Assembly: GCA_944321125.1 (NCBI GenBank)
Contig: CALUKD010000009.1
Location: forward strand, 1 to 64,000
Length of the DNA stretch: 64,000 bases
Direction: 5' to 3'
Origin: Candidatus Butyricimonas faecavium
GTDB lineage: Bacteria; Bacteroidota; Bacteroidia; Bacteroidales; Marinifilaceae
Part shown: positions 26,301-33,952 of the stretch, one piece after another
How positions within the stretch are numbered: the first letter of the stretch is position 1
How the letters are laid out: the number at the start of each line of letters is the position of its first letter
Program-made: the position numbers and the translations under genes
The notes under the pieces: model-generated
Seen by the model: only the letters and a program-made list of their open reading frames with translations
Databases searched by the model: none
Told to the model about the DNA's origin: nothing

Positions 26301-26675
26301 TTGAGGGCAACGGTTTATAACCAAACGTTGGTTACCCGGGTGGAAGGAGCCAATCCGCAACGTAATGCGGATAAACGAGTGTTTCACAGTCGTTGGAAAG
26401 AGGTGGGAGACCGGGTGAAATACAAAAATATTGCCGATCAGACAACTCCTGATATCACCAGCCGTTTTGTTCGAGATGAGTATATGATTAATATGCAAAG
26501 TTTGAGTCTTTCATACGATTTTACACCAGAGATTTGTCAAAAACTTTATTTAAGTCGTTTGAGGATAGAGTTTCTGATGAATGATGTGTTCCGGGCTTCA
26601 ACGATTAAACAGGAACGAGGATTTTCATATCCTTTTGCTCGAAGTTTTGAATTCTCACTTAGTGCAGCATTTTGA
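23376..26675 (+). CDS. STN-containing SusC/RagA TonB-dependent transporter (locus 2)
   Basis: A 1099-aa outer-membrane importer and signal transducer. After the signal peptide (to about residue 43, SMAQ), the STN domain (about 45-115) has KKSVSLIEVLNELSEKSDYE; it passes ligand status to FecR. A carboxypeptidase-regulatory-like domain (about 130-205, SGVVKDHNGIPLPGVTI) is followed by the TonB-box-like EEVIVTG and the plug with VTVLKDASASALYGSKAAKG. The barrel ends SLSAAF. The leader acaaagttATG is shared with the two other STN-SusC genes here. SusD begins 23 bases downstream. Plug wording (NNEMGSDPNTRPEILIRG) closely parallels the locus 3 SusC (NNAFGSDPNKLPEIRLRG), suggesting the two loci are paralogous. 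Confidence 0.94.
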   Translation: MKKKPNVRAGGWSALKKICMIMKLCLVLSLFAIFSVSAGSMAQDAKLSMEKKSVSLIEVLNELSEKSDYEFFYNDDEVKDVKVSVSMKDATVLEILDYVLKGTALKYQIVDQVVVVSPKKEDQAQKKREWSISGVVKDHNGIPLPGVTIILKGSSTGTATDASGKFKMQFIDESETVTLVFSFIGMISQEVVVKNLVKENLEIVMHSEEEELEEVIVTGMGNKSKNSFTGSATVVSRQQLMSVGTKSLLQSLAAFVPGLQIVKNNEMGSDPNTRPEILIRGRSSFEGSSNVPTFIVDGAEVDLDYVFDMDMNDVETVTVLKDASASALYGSKAAKGVIVITTKPLRAGKLRVSYSGTLRTSIPDVRDYDLLNAAEKLEYERLAGVYDGSGKQQYELDAEYNEKFKRVREGVNTDWLSKPLRNSVSQNHNLNIAGGDEYIRYSLGARYGSEQGVMKKSKRDRYSLNFRLSYNKQDKVYVSNTTTITSVNSEESPYGTFDKYVELNPYDRAYNLDGSLNKVLSFNVPNPLFEATLGSYDRSEQFYLNNVLDLRVEVLPGFRVEGFFSLNKSKDDTEKFTSPEAHEFKNKEASESGRIGISNNKSITYEGRVTLSYNKMFGTGTLLNAMGGANIQSSENNSNGYTAVGLYSDKLGHPAFATRYPEGETPQGSQGLERSMGLFLNANVIYDDRYFADASIRYEGSSKFGKDQRFTPFWSLGLGWNIHKEKFLNMSGTDRIKLRGSLGYTGNASFSPYQAMTTYKYDAGLDYDKGIGAVPMAIGNPDLKWERALTYNIGLDVVLFKNRLDFTLEYYNKTTDNLLLDVAKAPSVGTTKAKENMGKLLNTGIEFQTRVVAISNKYWNWSLSLNMQHNENKIKKISNALEKMNEELNTAEGTLLPPPVYVEGESLSAVKAVKSGGIDPATGQEVFIDRFGNPTFVYNYWDKRTYGDSDPTLSGTFGTYLTFRGFSLNMLFNYELRATVYNQTLVTRVEGANPQRNADKRVFHSRWKEVGDRVKYKNIADQTTPDITSRFVRDEYMINMQSLSLSYDFTPEICQKLYLSRLRIEFLMNDVFRASTIKQERGFSYPFARSFEFSLSAAF

Positions 26676-26698
26676 TACGAATAATTAATAAGAATAGT

Positions 26699-28177
26699 AT
26701 GAAAAATAAAAAATATATTTGGATTATGATGCTGGTACTACTCTCTTTGAGTAGTTGTAACAGCTTTTTGGATATCAAGCCGGAAGGAGAGTTGGTACAG
26801 GATGAACAATTTAAAAACGTACAGGGGTACCGGGATGCAATGTATGGGATTTATGCCTCGATGGCCCAGGAGGAGTTATTCGGGATGATGATGAATTGGG
26901 GATTAGTAGATGTTCTTGCTCAACAATTTGGAGATGAATATGGGTTATTTGCTGATGCAAGCGAGGGGTGGACTGCTAGTAAATATGCTTATATTAAATA
27001 TGCTTCTGTTTATAATTATAAAGATCAGCGGATGGAGGAGAAGATAGAGGCTATCTGGGCGAAGTTGTACGAATGTATTTCTTATGTGAATAATGTGATA
27101 GGTAATATAAATAACGAGGATTTGAATAAGGATCCAGACTTGAAATTAATCAAGGGAGAGGCGTATGCGGTGAGAGCTTTTTTACATTTCGAGGTAATGC
27201 GTTTGTTTTGTGATAATTATCAAACGAATCCAGAGGCTGGAGGAATTCCTTATGCCTATACTTTTGATTTGAGTAACAAGAGTGTGTACACGTTGGCAGC
27301 GTGTTATGATAATGTGTTGGCAGATTTGAATGAAGCTATTCGTAATTTGGCAGGGGATGGTGATATTTATAATACAATGACGGAAGATTCATATCATAAA
27401 AAACGTTATTCACATTGTAATTTATATGCGGCGTGGGCGGTTAAGGCTAGAGTATTTTACACTAAAGGGGATTTGGATAGTGCCGCTTATTATGCGGAGA
27501 AAGTAGTTACTTCTCCAGAAATGAGATTGACGGAACGACAAAATTTTGATCATGTAAAACGTTACGGTACACATACGGAACTAATTTGGGGAGTATTTAC
27601 CAACAAAATGTATACGGATTATAAAGAATTGTTTTTGAATAGTGCTGTTACTTTGAATGCGTCGCTGCGGACAGATATAAAGGCTTTGTATGAGGTGTCG
27701 CAATTTACGGCTGATAGTAAGGATTTGCGGTATACAAGTTTTTTCCAGGATAAAGGGTATGAGGGACATATTTTTATTCGATTTTTAAATCCGACGGAGG
27801 CAGCTAGTAATAATCCTACTTGGTATTTAAACGGGACTTGCCTAGTACGTTTGCCTGAAATGTATTATATTTTGGCAGAAGCTAATTACTCAAAAGATAA
27901 AGAGAAGGCTCTTGATTATTTAAATGCGGTTCGGGGAAGTAGAGGGTTAGCCGATATTGAGGTTTCTTTGGTGGATACTCGGGAAAAATTTATGAAAGAA
28001 ATGATGAGGGAGCGTATGAGGGAATTTTACGGAGAAGGTCAGATGTTTAGTTTTTACAAGTGTCACAATTTAGCTTTTCGGGATTTTCAGGATAAAGTGG
28101 ATATAGTCCCTTCCAAGGATATTTTTGTTCTTCCGTGGCCCAAATCTGAGCAAGAATATGGAATTACTAACCAATAA
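26699..28177 (+). CDS. SusD/RagB family surface lipoprotein (locus 2)
   Basis: Nutrient-binding lipoprotein partner of the preceding SusC; 492 aa from the ATG at 26699. The frame is open up to a TTG overlapping the susC stop, but MKNKKYIWIMMLVLLSLSSC is a clear lipoprotein signal. The family opening CNSFLDIKPEGELVQDEQF and the segment MMRERMREFYGEGQMFSFYK are typical. TPR-like helices dominate residues about 80-330. The ligand is unknown; no polysaccharide-degrading enzyme is in the operon. Confidence 0.93.
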   Translation: MKNKKYIWIMMLVLLSLSSCNSFLDIKPEGELVQDEQFKNVQGYRDAMYGIYASMAQEELFGMMMNWGLVDVLAQQFGDEYGLFADASEGWTASKYAYIKYASVYNYKDQRMEEKIEAIWAKLYECISYVNNVIGNINNEDLNKDPDLKLIKGEAYAVRAFLHFEVMRLFCDNYQTNPEAGGIPYAYTFDLSNKSVYTLAACYDNVLADLNEAIRNLAGDGDIYNTMTEDSYHKKRYSHCNLYAAWAVKARVFYTKGDLDSAAYYAEKVVTSPEMRLTERQNFDHVKRYGTHTELIWGVFTNKMYTDYKELFLNSAVTLNASLRTDIKALYEVSQFTADSKDLRYTSFFQDKGYEGHIFIRFLNPTEAASNNPTWYLNGTCLVRLPEMYYILAEANYSKDKEKALDYLNAVRGSRGLADIEVSLVDTREKFMKEMMRERMREFYGEGQMFSFYKCHNLAFRDFQDKVDIVPSKDIFVLPWPKSEQEYGITNQ

Positions 28178-28187
28178 ATGTAAAGAA

Positions 28188-28880
28188 ATGAAAAAATTAT
28201 ATACATTATTAATCATGTTTACGACCTGTTTGTTGGCAGGGTGTGATGAAAATGGAGAAAGCGGGTATTACGAGGATATAGACCGTGTTTATTTCTTAGA
28301 AGACAGTATTGTTTGTCGTTTGGGGGAAATGCTAATGGATGTAGAAATTTATACGGTAAAAGTTCCGGTAAAAGTATTAGGGGCACCTTTTGATGAGAAT
28401 AGAGTTTTTAGAGTAAATGTAAATAAGGAGTTAACCACAGCTCCGGAAGATATATATACTTCATTATCTACGGAATTTGTTGTGGATAAGGATTCTGTGA
28501 ATGCTTATATCCCGATTGAATTGTTGAGAAATAAAATAGATCCAATGGTTGACACCGTGTATCGAATCGTGTTGGATTTGGAGGAGAATGATAAGTTCGG
28601 ATTGGGGGTGCAAGAAAAGTTACAGAGTAAAGTGGTGTTTAGTAATTATTTGCAGGAACCAGATTGGTGGTATGCTTTGGAGTTCATGTATTGGGGAGAT
28701 TATCGACCGGAAAAGTATCAAAAAATGATGGAGTATTGGGGAGGGCCGATCAGTTTTGAGGAGTATACTAGTCGTATGGTTCAAGTGATTCTGTGTGGGA
28801 AAAAAATGTATGATTACTTTAAGTTGCATCCGGAGTTTGGTATGGAGTTTCCTGAAACAGCTCCGTGGCCTTACGAGTAG
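28188..28880 (+). CDS. DUF4843-type lipoprotein (locus 2)
   Basis: A 230-aa lipoprotein (LLAGCD, Cys19) resembling DUF4843 proteins, which often follow SusD in sigma/FecR-controlled loci of Bacteroidales. Near the N-terminus is the typical strand DIDRVYFLED, and in the middle IPIELLRNKIDPMVDTVYRIVLDL, a beta-sandwich-like pattern with a final strand containing SKVVFSNYL. The start is the ATG at 28188, ten bases after susD. Expected location is the outer-membrane surface. Its molecular role is not known; neighbours suggest it is part of the SusCD complex. Confidence 0.8.
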   Translation: MKKLYTLLIMFTTCLLAGCDENGESGYYEDIDRVYFLEDSIVCRLGEMLMDVEIYTVKVPVKVLGAPFDENRVFRVNVNKELTTAPEDIYTSLSTEFVVDKDSVNAYIPIELLRNKIDPMVDTVYRIVLDLEENDKFGLGVQEKLQSKVVFSNYLQEPDWWYALEFMYWGDYRPEKYQKMMEYWGGPISFEEYTSRMVQVILCGKKMYDYFKLHPEFGMEFPETAPWPYE

Positions 28881-28911
28881 TAGATTTTTAATGAATTAAA
28901 AAACTGAACAA

Positions 28912-30333
28912 ATGAAACAATTAATTTCAATCGTTGTAGTCTTGTTTTCGTTGATCGGTTGTTTGGATGACCAGACGGAAATGGGTGAAAATGCCATATC
29001 TTATTTATCATTTGAGACGGAGTTGGATTCTTTATATTATGGAGAGAGAAATGTAGAATTTATAATTGAAACTCCTGAAATGAAACAGAAAAATCAAGAT
29101 AAGATTTTATCGTATGAATGGCAAATCAATTATGAGGTAGTTTCAACAGAGCGAGTTTTAAAGTGTGCTTATGATAGTTGCGGCCTTTTTCCTTGTCGGT
29201 TAAAAGTTTATAATGAGGATGGGGCTATTTTTAAAGAATTTAAATTACGAATACCTAATCCTTATGACGAAGGCCTCTTACTTTTTAGTAAATATGATGG
29301 ACGTTCAATAATTTCTTTCCGTAATGATAATTGGCCAGAGAGAGGATTTGAAAAAGATGTGTACGCCTTGAATAATCCGGGGATACCTTTGGGAGCCGAT
29401 CCGATTGCTATAGTTTGCTCTCCAACGGAATATTATACTCCTTATATTTATCTTGTTACCGAGAATCCTTTCCGTTTTTTGAAGTTGGATTATTATACGA
29501 TGCAGGTACTGGAAGAGATTGCTTATCCGGAAGAAAGAGTGGATCGAATGTTGGAAAAAGATTATTGTTTGTATATTATGGCTGATGGAAAAACGTTGGA
29601 TTATGATTGTCAGAATGCTTATTTCCGGAATAATTTTCAACAGGGCTTAACAGGAAAATACGGAAGTTTCCCAGATGCAGAACTATCTGATAAAGCGGTT
29701 GTGTATGGAGGGGAATATAATTGGTACTTATTGGCGTTTGATATGAAAAATCAGTTTTTATTTAGCGCAAAGGATATTGAACCTCATTCGATCATGAACG
29801 GGGATGAAATTGTTGAAGTAAATAAAATATATGATATGCTTCTTGGTGTGAATGTGGAAGATATACTCATTTTGTTGGAAGATAAGGACGGGCAAAATCA
29901 AGTGGTGTATCTGAATATATCAGAACAGTATATTGATTATTCAAGTGTTTTGGTTTTTGAGTTCAAGTCGGTTTATCCGGCAGCACCAGGAATAAATGAT
30001 CAAAGTGTGTTTGCATCAAGTACGAAAGAGAATATCTTGTATTATACGGTTGGAAATGAAATTTACCGTTATAATTATTTGTCGGCGGGAAACTTCCCGA
30101 CACGATCGGATTATACGGTGGGTGTTTCCGGTAGTTTGATTAAGAAAATGATATTGAATGAAGATAAATCTGAGTTGTATGTGGCGGTGGATACTCCAAA
30201 CGGGGAATATCGGGGAGCTGTTTATTGTTATGATATCGAGACAAAAGAATTGAAATGGAAAGAAGAGGGGGTTGCTGGTGAGATTGTGGAAATGTTGTAT
30301 AAACCTAGAAATCGTAACTATAACGAAGACTGA
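28912..30333 (+). CDS. PKD-like family lipoprotein (locus 2)
   Basis: A 473-aa lipoprotein (LIGC, Cys17). Residues about 20-125 look like one or two Ig/PKD-like sandwiches (ILSYEWQINYEV ... GLFPCRLKVYNEDG). Residues about 130-465 contain short repeated strands with aromatic residues (LLLFSKYDG, YIYLVTENPFRFLKLDYYTM, ELYVAVDTPNGEYRGAVYCYD) suggestive of a beta-propeller. Such proteins are usually found beside DUF4843 and SusD in this type of locus. A surface ligand-binding role is inference; there is no catalytic motif. Confidence 0.8.
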   Translation: MKQLISIVVVLFSLIGCLDDQTEMGENAISYLSFETELDSLYYGERNVEFIIETPEMKQKNQDKILSYEWQINYEVVSTERVLKCAYDSCGLFPCRLKVYNEDGAIFKEFKLRIPNPYDEGLLLFSKYDGRSIISFRNDNWPERGFEKDVYALNNPGIPLGADPIAIVCSPTEYYTPYIYLVTENPFRFLKLDYYTMQVLEEIAYPEERVDRMLEKDYCLYIMADGKTLDYDCQNAYFRNNFQQGLTGKYGSFPDAELSDKAVVYGGEYNWYLLAFDMKNQFLFSAKDIEPHSIMNGDEIVEVNKIYDMLLGVNVEDILILLEDKDGQNQVVYLNISEQYIDYSSVLVFEFKSVYPAAPGINDQSVFASSTKENILYYTVGNEIYRYNYLSAGNFPTRSDYTVGVSGSLIKKMILNEDKSELYVAVDTPNGEYRGAVYCYDIETKELKWKEEGVAGEIVEMLYKPRNRNYNED

Positions 30334-30358
30334 TTGTTGATTTAAAATTTTTGAAAGG

Positions 30359-31339
30359 ATGTTGACGAATAAATCTATTCGTCTGGTAAATTATTATATA
30401 AATCATTGTATGGAACAATCAATTTTAAAGGTGGAAAACCTGTCGCATCGCTATAGTGTGCAGTGGGCGATACGGGATATTAATTTTGAAATTACTCAAA
30501 ATGGGGTTTACGGTTTACTCGGCTCTAATGGGGCCGGTAAATCCACCACCATGAATATTATTTGTGGTGTGTTGAAACAAACTGAAGGTAACGTGTTTAT
30601 CAAGGGAATTGATATGCGGGATAATCCGGTGGAGGCGAAGCGGCATATCGGTTTCTTGCCTCAAAAACCTCCTTTACACACGGATTTGACGGTCGAGGAA
30701 TATTTGACTTATTGTGCTCGATTACGTCAGGTTTCTCGGGCGGAGGAAGGGAAGGTTGTGGATGAGGTGCTGGCACGTTGCGGTATTTCTCATTTTAGAA
30801 AGAGGCTGATTCATAATTTGTCGGGTGGTTACCAGCAGAGGGTGGGTATAGCTCAGGCAATTATCCACCGTCCAGATTTCGTGGTGTTGGATGAACCTAC
30901 AAATGGGTTAGATCCTAACCAGATTTTAGAAATCCGGCATTTGATTAAAGCGATTGCTGAAGAATGTACGGTTGTTTTGTCTACTCATATTCTTTCGGAG
31001 GTGCAGGCAACCTGTAATTACATACGGATGATCGGGCAGGGAACTTTAGTTTTTTCTGGTACCGTGGATGAGTTTGATAACTATATTTTACCGAACACGG
31101 TGTTTGCCACGTTGGTAGCAGCTCCGCCAATAGAGGAATTAAAGCAACTCCACGGGGTGGTTGACGTGGATGAATTGGGAGGACCGAATTATCGATTACG
31201 GTTTTCCGATTCACCTCAAGAAATGATCGAGAGAGTGGTGCAGACCAGTGTTGCGAAAGATTGGCGACTGACTGAAGTCCGGTTGGAAAAGAGTTCTTTG
31301 GATGATATTTTTGCCGAATTGTCTAAAATCAAGAAATAA
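30359..31339 (+). CDS. ABC transporter ATP-binding protein, GldA-like
   Basis: Cytoplasmic ATPase of an ABC exporter-type system, 326 aa. Walker A GSNGAGKST, the signature LSGGYQQR, Walker B FVVLDEPTNGLDP and the switch His in STHILSE are all present. The C-terminal extension (about 235-326) is the type found in GldA/NatA/CcmA-like ATPases (DUF4162-like). An ATG at 30410 is an alternative start giving the more usual N-terminus MEQSILKVENLSHRY. It lies 25 bases after the PKD-like gene and 14 before its membrane partner, so it appears to be an integral part of locus 2. GldA normally works with GldF and GldG, and the next gene encodes both as one protein. Confidence 0.9.
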   Translation: MLTNKSIRLVNYYINHCMEQSILKVENLSHRYSVQWAIRDINFEITQNGVYGLLGSNGAGKSTTMNIICGVLKQTEGNVFIKGIDMRDNPVEAKRHIGFLPQKPPLHTDLTVEEYLTYCARLRQVSRAEEGKVVDEVLARCGISHFRKRLIHNLSGGYQQRVGIAQAIIHRPDFVVLDEPTNGLDPNQILEIRHLIKAIAEECTVVLSTHILSEVQATCNYIRMIGQGTLVFSGTVDEFDNYILPNTVFATLVAAPPIEELKQLHGVVDVDELGGPNYRLRFSDSPQEMIERVVQTSVAKDWRLTEVRLEKSSLDDIFAELSKIKK

Positions 31340-31353
31340 TAAAATAGGGTAAT

Positions 31354-33654
31354 ATGAGAAATATATATGATATAGCACGTGCGGAGTTGCAGTCTTTATT
31401 TTATTCTCCCATTGCGTGGTTGATATTGATTATTTTCACGTTTCAGAGTGCTGGAATTTTTGGAGGACATCTGGCGGGTATGATTATGGGTAAAGAGTTG
31501 GGATACTCTTTGTCGGATTTGACATATAAACTTTTTGTGGATCAATGGAGTGGTGGAATATTCCCAGTGATTCAGGGATATTTGTATTTGTACGTCCCTT
31601 TGTTGACCATGGGAGTGATGAGCCGGGAATTGAGTAGTGGCTCCATTAAGTTATTGTATTCCTCACCCGTGACGAATAGGCAGATAATTTTAGGTAAGTA
31701 TCTGTCTATGATGATATACGGGTTGGTGATGATATTTGTATTGTTGATTTATGTCATTGTAGCTTGGTGTTCCATCAAAGATTTTGATTATCCGATGGTG
31801 TTTACCGGATTACTGGGATTGTATTTATTGCTTTGTGTATATGCTGCAGTTGGGTTGTTCATGTCAAGTTTAACTTCGTATCAGGTAGTTGCGGCTATGC
31901 TGACGTTGACGATTTTGGGTGTGTTGAATTACGTGGGAAGTATGTGGCAGGATATCGAGTTCGTGCGAGAAATCACGTATTGGCTTTCTATTTCCGGACG
32001 GGCGAATGAATTTATTCGAGGATTGATTTGTAGCGAAGATTTGCTGTACTTTATCATCGTGACAATTATGTTTTTGACTTTGGCAACGATCCGTTTACAA
32101 GCGGCTCGGCAAAAACAACGATGGACAAAAACATCGGGACAGTATTTAGGAGTGGTGTTGGTTATCGTGGTATTAGGATATTTTACTTCTCGTCCGTCTT
32201 TGATGACCTATTATGATGCAACTGCAACAAAGAGAAATACTTTAACAGAGCATAGCCAGAAGGTGATCTCCCAATTGAAAGGAGGATTGACTATTACGAC
32301 TTATGTGAATTTGTTGGATGATAATAATGTTTATTGGGGAGTTCCCAGCGCTTACAAGTCTGATCAGCAGAATTTCCGTCACTATACTCGTTTCAAACCG
32401 GAAATTGAGATGAAATACGTGTATTATTATGATACGCTTCTCGGCGTGGAACCGAGTCGATATATGCAGACTAAATCTTTGAAAGAGCGGGCGCATGAGG
32501 CAATGACAATTTATGGGTTGGATTCGACAAAGGTTTTGACTCCGGAACAGATAAGGACGAAGATAGACTTGGTGAGAGAAGATAATTGGTTTGTGAGAGT
32601 GTTGGAACGGGAAAGTGGAGAAAAGACATTTTTACGAGTATTCAAGGATATGAATAAAATGCCGCGGGAGGCTGAAATTACGGCAGCGATGAAAAGGTTG
32701 GCCATGGAATTGCCTACCGTGGGAGTTGTAACTGGTCATGGAGAACGGAATATACATCAGGTTGGGGATCGAAATTATACAGCTTTTGGGGAAGATAGGC
32801 ATTTCCGTTATGCGTTGATGAATCAAGGATTTGATGTAAAAGAGGTTTCTTTGGATAATGAAGTTCCGGAAGAGATTAGTATTTTGCTACTTGCTGAAAT
32901 GCGTAGTCCGTTTACACCGGAACAACGGGTAAACTGGGAAAAATATGTTGCCCGAGGAGGAAATTTGATTATATTGAGTGAACCGAATCGGGAAGATATT
33001 ATGGGGCCTGTTTTGGCGGATTTTGGAGTGCAATTGGTGCCGGGTATCTTAGTTAGACCGACAAAGGATTTTACCCCAGAGTTAATTCAGGCTTTACCGA
33101 CACAGGAAGCTTGTGAACAAATATATTATTTTGAAGCTATATTGGATCAAGGATATTGTGTGACCATGCCTTCTGTTTCTGCCTTGACATTTGAGGAAGA
33201 TAAAGGATTTAAGGTGGTTCCGTTGTTTGAAACGGATTCGTTGGTATGGAATGAGTTACAGACGACAGATTTTGTCGATGATTCTGTAAGCTTGGATGTT
33301 ACCAGTGGAGAAGTTCAACAGAAATATACCACTTCGGTGGCGTTGACTCGCCAAGTTGGTGAACGTGAACAACGAATTATGATTTTAGGAGATGCCGATT
33401 GTATTAGTAACGGAGAGTTGAGTATGGGGCGGGCGGGAATTCGTTCTTCGAACTACACCTTGATTATGGGAGGATTTTATTGGTTGTCGGATGGAGAGGT
33501 ACCTATTGATGTCCGTAGACCGGCACTTTTGGATAATGATTATAAAGTTAGTGGTTCTCTTGTGCGTTTTTGGGATATATTCCTGTCTTGGATTTTACCT
33601 TGTTTGATGCTGGTTTCCGCTGTCTTTATATTATTAAGGCGGAGGAGCAGATAG
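31354..33654 (+). CDS. GldF-GldG fusion ABC permease/auxiliary protein
   Basis: A 766-aa membrane protein. Residues 1-245 are a six-helix ABC-2 permease of the GldF type (ARAELQSLFYSPIAWLILIIF ... LLYSSPVTNRQIILGKYL). After another membrane helix (about 263-277, YLGVVLVIVVLGYF), residues about 285-740 match the GldG/ABC-auxiliary periplasmic domain (TEHSQKVISQLKGGLTITTYV, GVVTGHGERN, ISILLLAEMRSPFT, RIMILGDADCIS). A final membrane helix (ILPCLMLVSAVFILLRRR) closes the protein. In Flavobacteria GldF and GldG are separate genes. No stop or frameshift is seen at the junction, so this is a true fusion. Substrate unknown; the operon position suggests it serves the SusCD system upstream. Confidence 0.88.
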   Translation: MRNIYDIARAELQSLFYSPIAWLILIIFTFQSAGIFGGHLAGMIMGKELGYSLSDLTYKLFVDQWSGGIFPVIQGYLYLYVPLLTMGVMSRELSSGSIKLLYSSPVTNRQIILGKYLSMMIYGLVMIFVLLIYVIVAWCSIKDFDYPMVFTGLLGLYLLLCVYAAVGLFMSSLTSYQVVAAMLTLTILGVLNYVGSMWQDIEFVREITYWLSISGRANEFIRGLICSEDLLYFIIVTIMFLTLATIRLQAARQKQRWTKTSGQYLGVVLVIVVLGYFTSRPSLMTYYDATATKRNTLTEHSQKVISQLKGGLTITTYVNLLDDNNVYWGVPSAYKSDQQNFRHYTRFKPEIEMKYVYYYDTLLGVEPSRYMQTKSLKERAHEAMTIYGLDSTKVLTPEQIRTKIDLVREDNWFVRVLERESGEKTFLRVFKDMNKMPREAEITAAMKRLAMELPTVGVVTGHGERNIHQVGDRNYTAFGEDRHFRYALMNQGFDVKEVSLDNEVPEEISILLLAEMRSPFTPEQRVNWEKYVARGGNLIILSEPNREDIMGPVLADFGVQLVPGILVRPTKDFTPELIQALPTQEACEQIYYFEAILDQGYCVTMPSVSALTFEEDKGFKVVPLFETDSLVWNELQTTDFVDDSVSLDVTSGEVQQKYTTSVALTRQVGEREQRIMILGDADCISNGELSMGRAGIRSSNYTLIMGGFYWLSDGEVPIDVRRPALLDNDYKVSGSLVRFWDIFLSWILPCLMLVSAVFILLRRRSR

Positions 33655-33699
33655 GAATTTTGATGTTATCGTATCGATTGAATTGATGGTGTGCTTTTG

Positions 33700-33810
33700 A
33701 AGAGGAGGCCCTGAAAGTCATATTCAGATTCCTTCTAGCTTTGCCGTGCTCTCTTTTGACGGTGAAGCTGAAGAGGATTATGAATGTCGACGATAGGGCA
33801 CCTCTTTTTT
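33700..33810 (+). terminator. 107-nt imperfect hairpin with U-tract after locus 2
   Basis: The segment folds on itself over nearly its whole length. The arms of about 48 nt pair at the base (aagagg/cctctt and gccct/agggc), in the middle (attca/tgaat, agctt/aagct) and near the apex (ccgt/acgg) around a loop of about 11 nt. It ends in a run of six T. It is 46 bases past the GldFG stop, so it plausibly terminates locus 2. It is far longer than ordinary terminators and could also be a processed RNA or a miniature palindromic element. Confidence 0.65.
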
Positions 33811-33952
33811 ATATACAAATCTGTTAGAATTCATAATAACTATATAATAAAATTAATAAATGATTAGGAGTATTGTAAATAAATACTTACATTCGCAGGC
33901 TTAATTTCTTCTATATAGATAATATTTTGATTGTTGTGCTAAAGTGGGTAAT

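Noticed and set aside
13775-33654. A functional gliding motility machinery from GldH- and GldA/F/G-like proteins
   Set aside because: The genes are in different operons and the core gliding/T9SS genes (GldK, L, M, N, SprA) are not in the window. Homologues of these proteins occur in non-gliding Bacteroidales.
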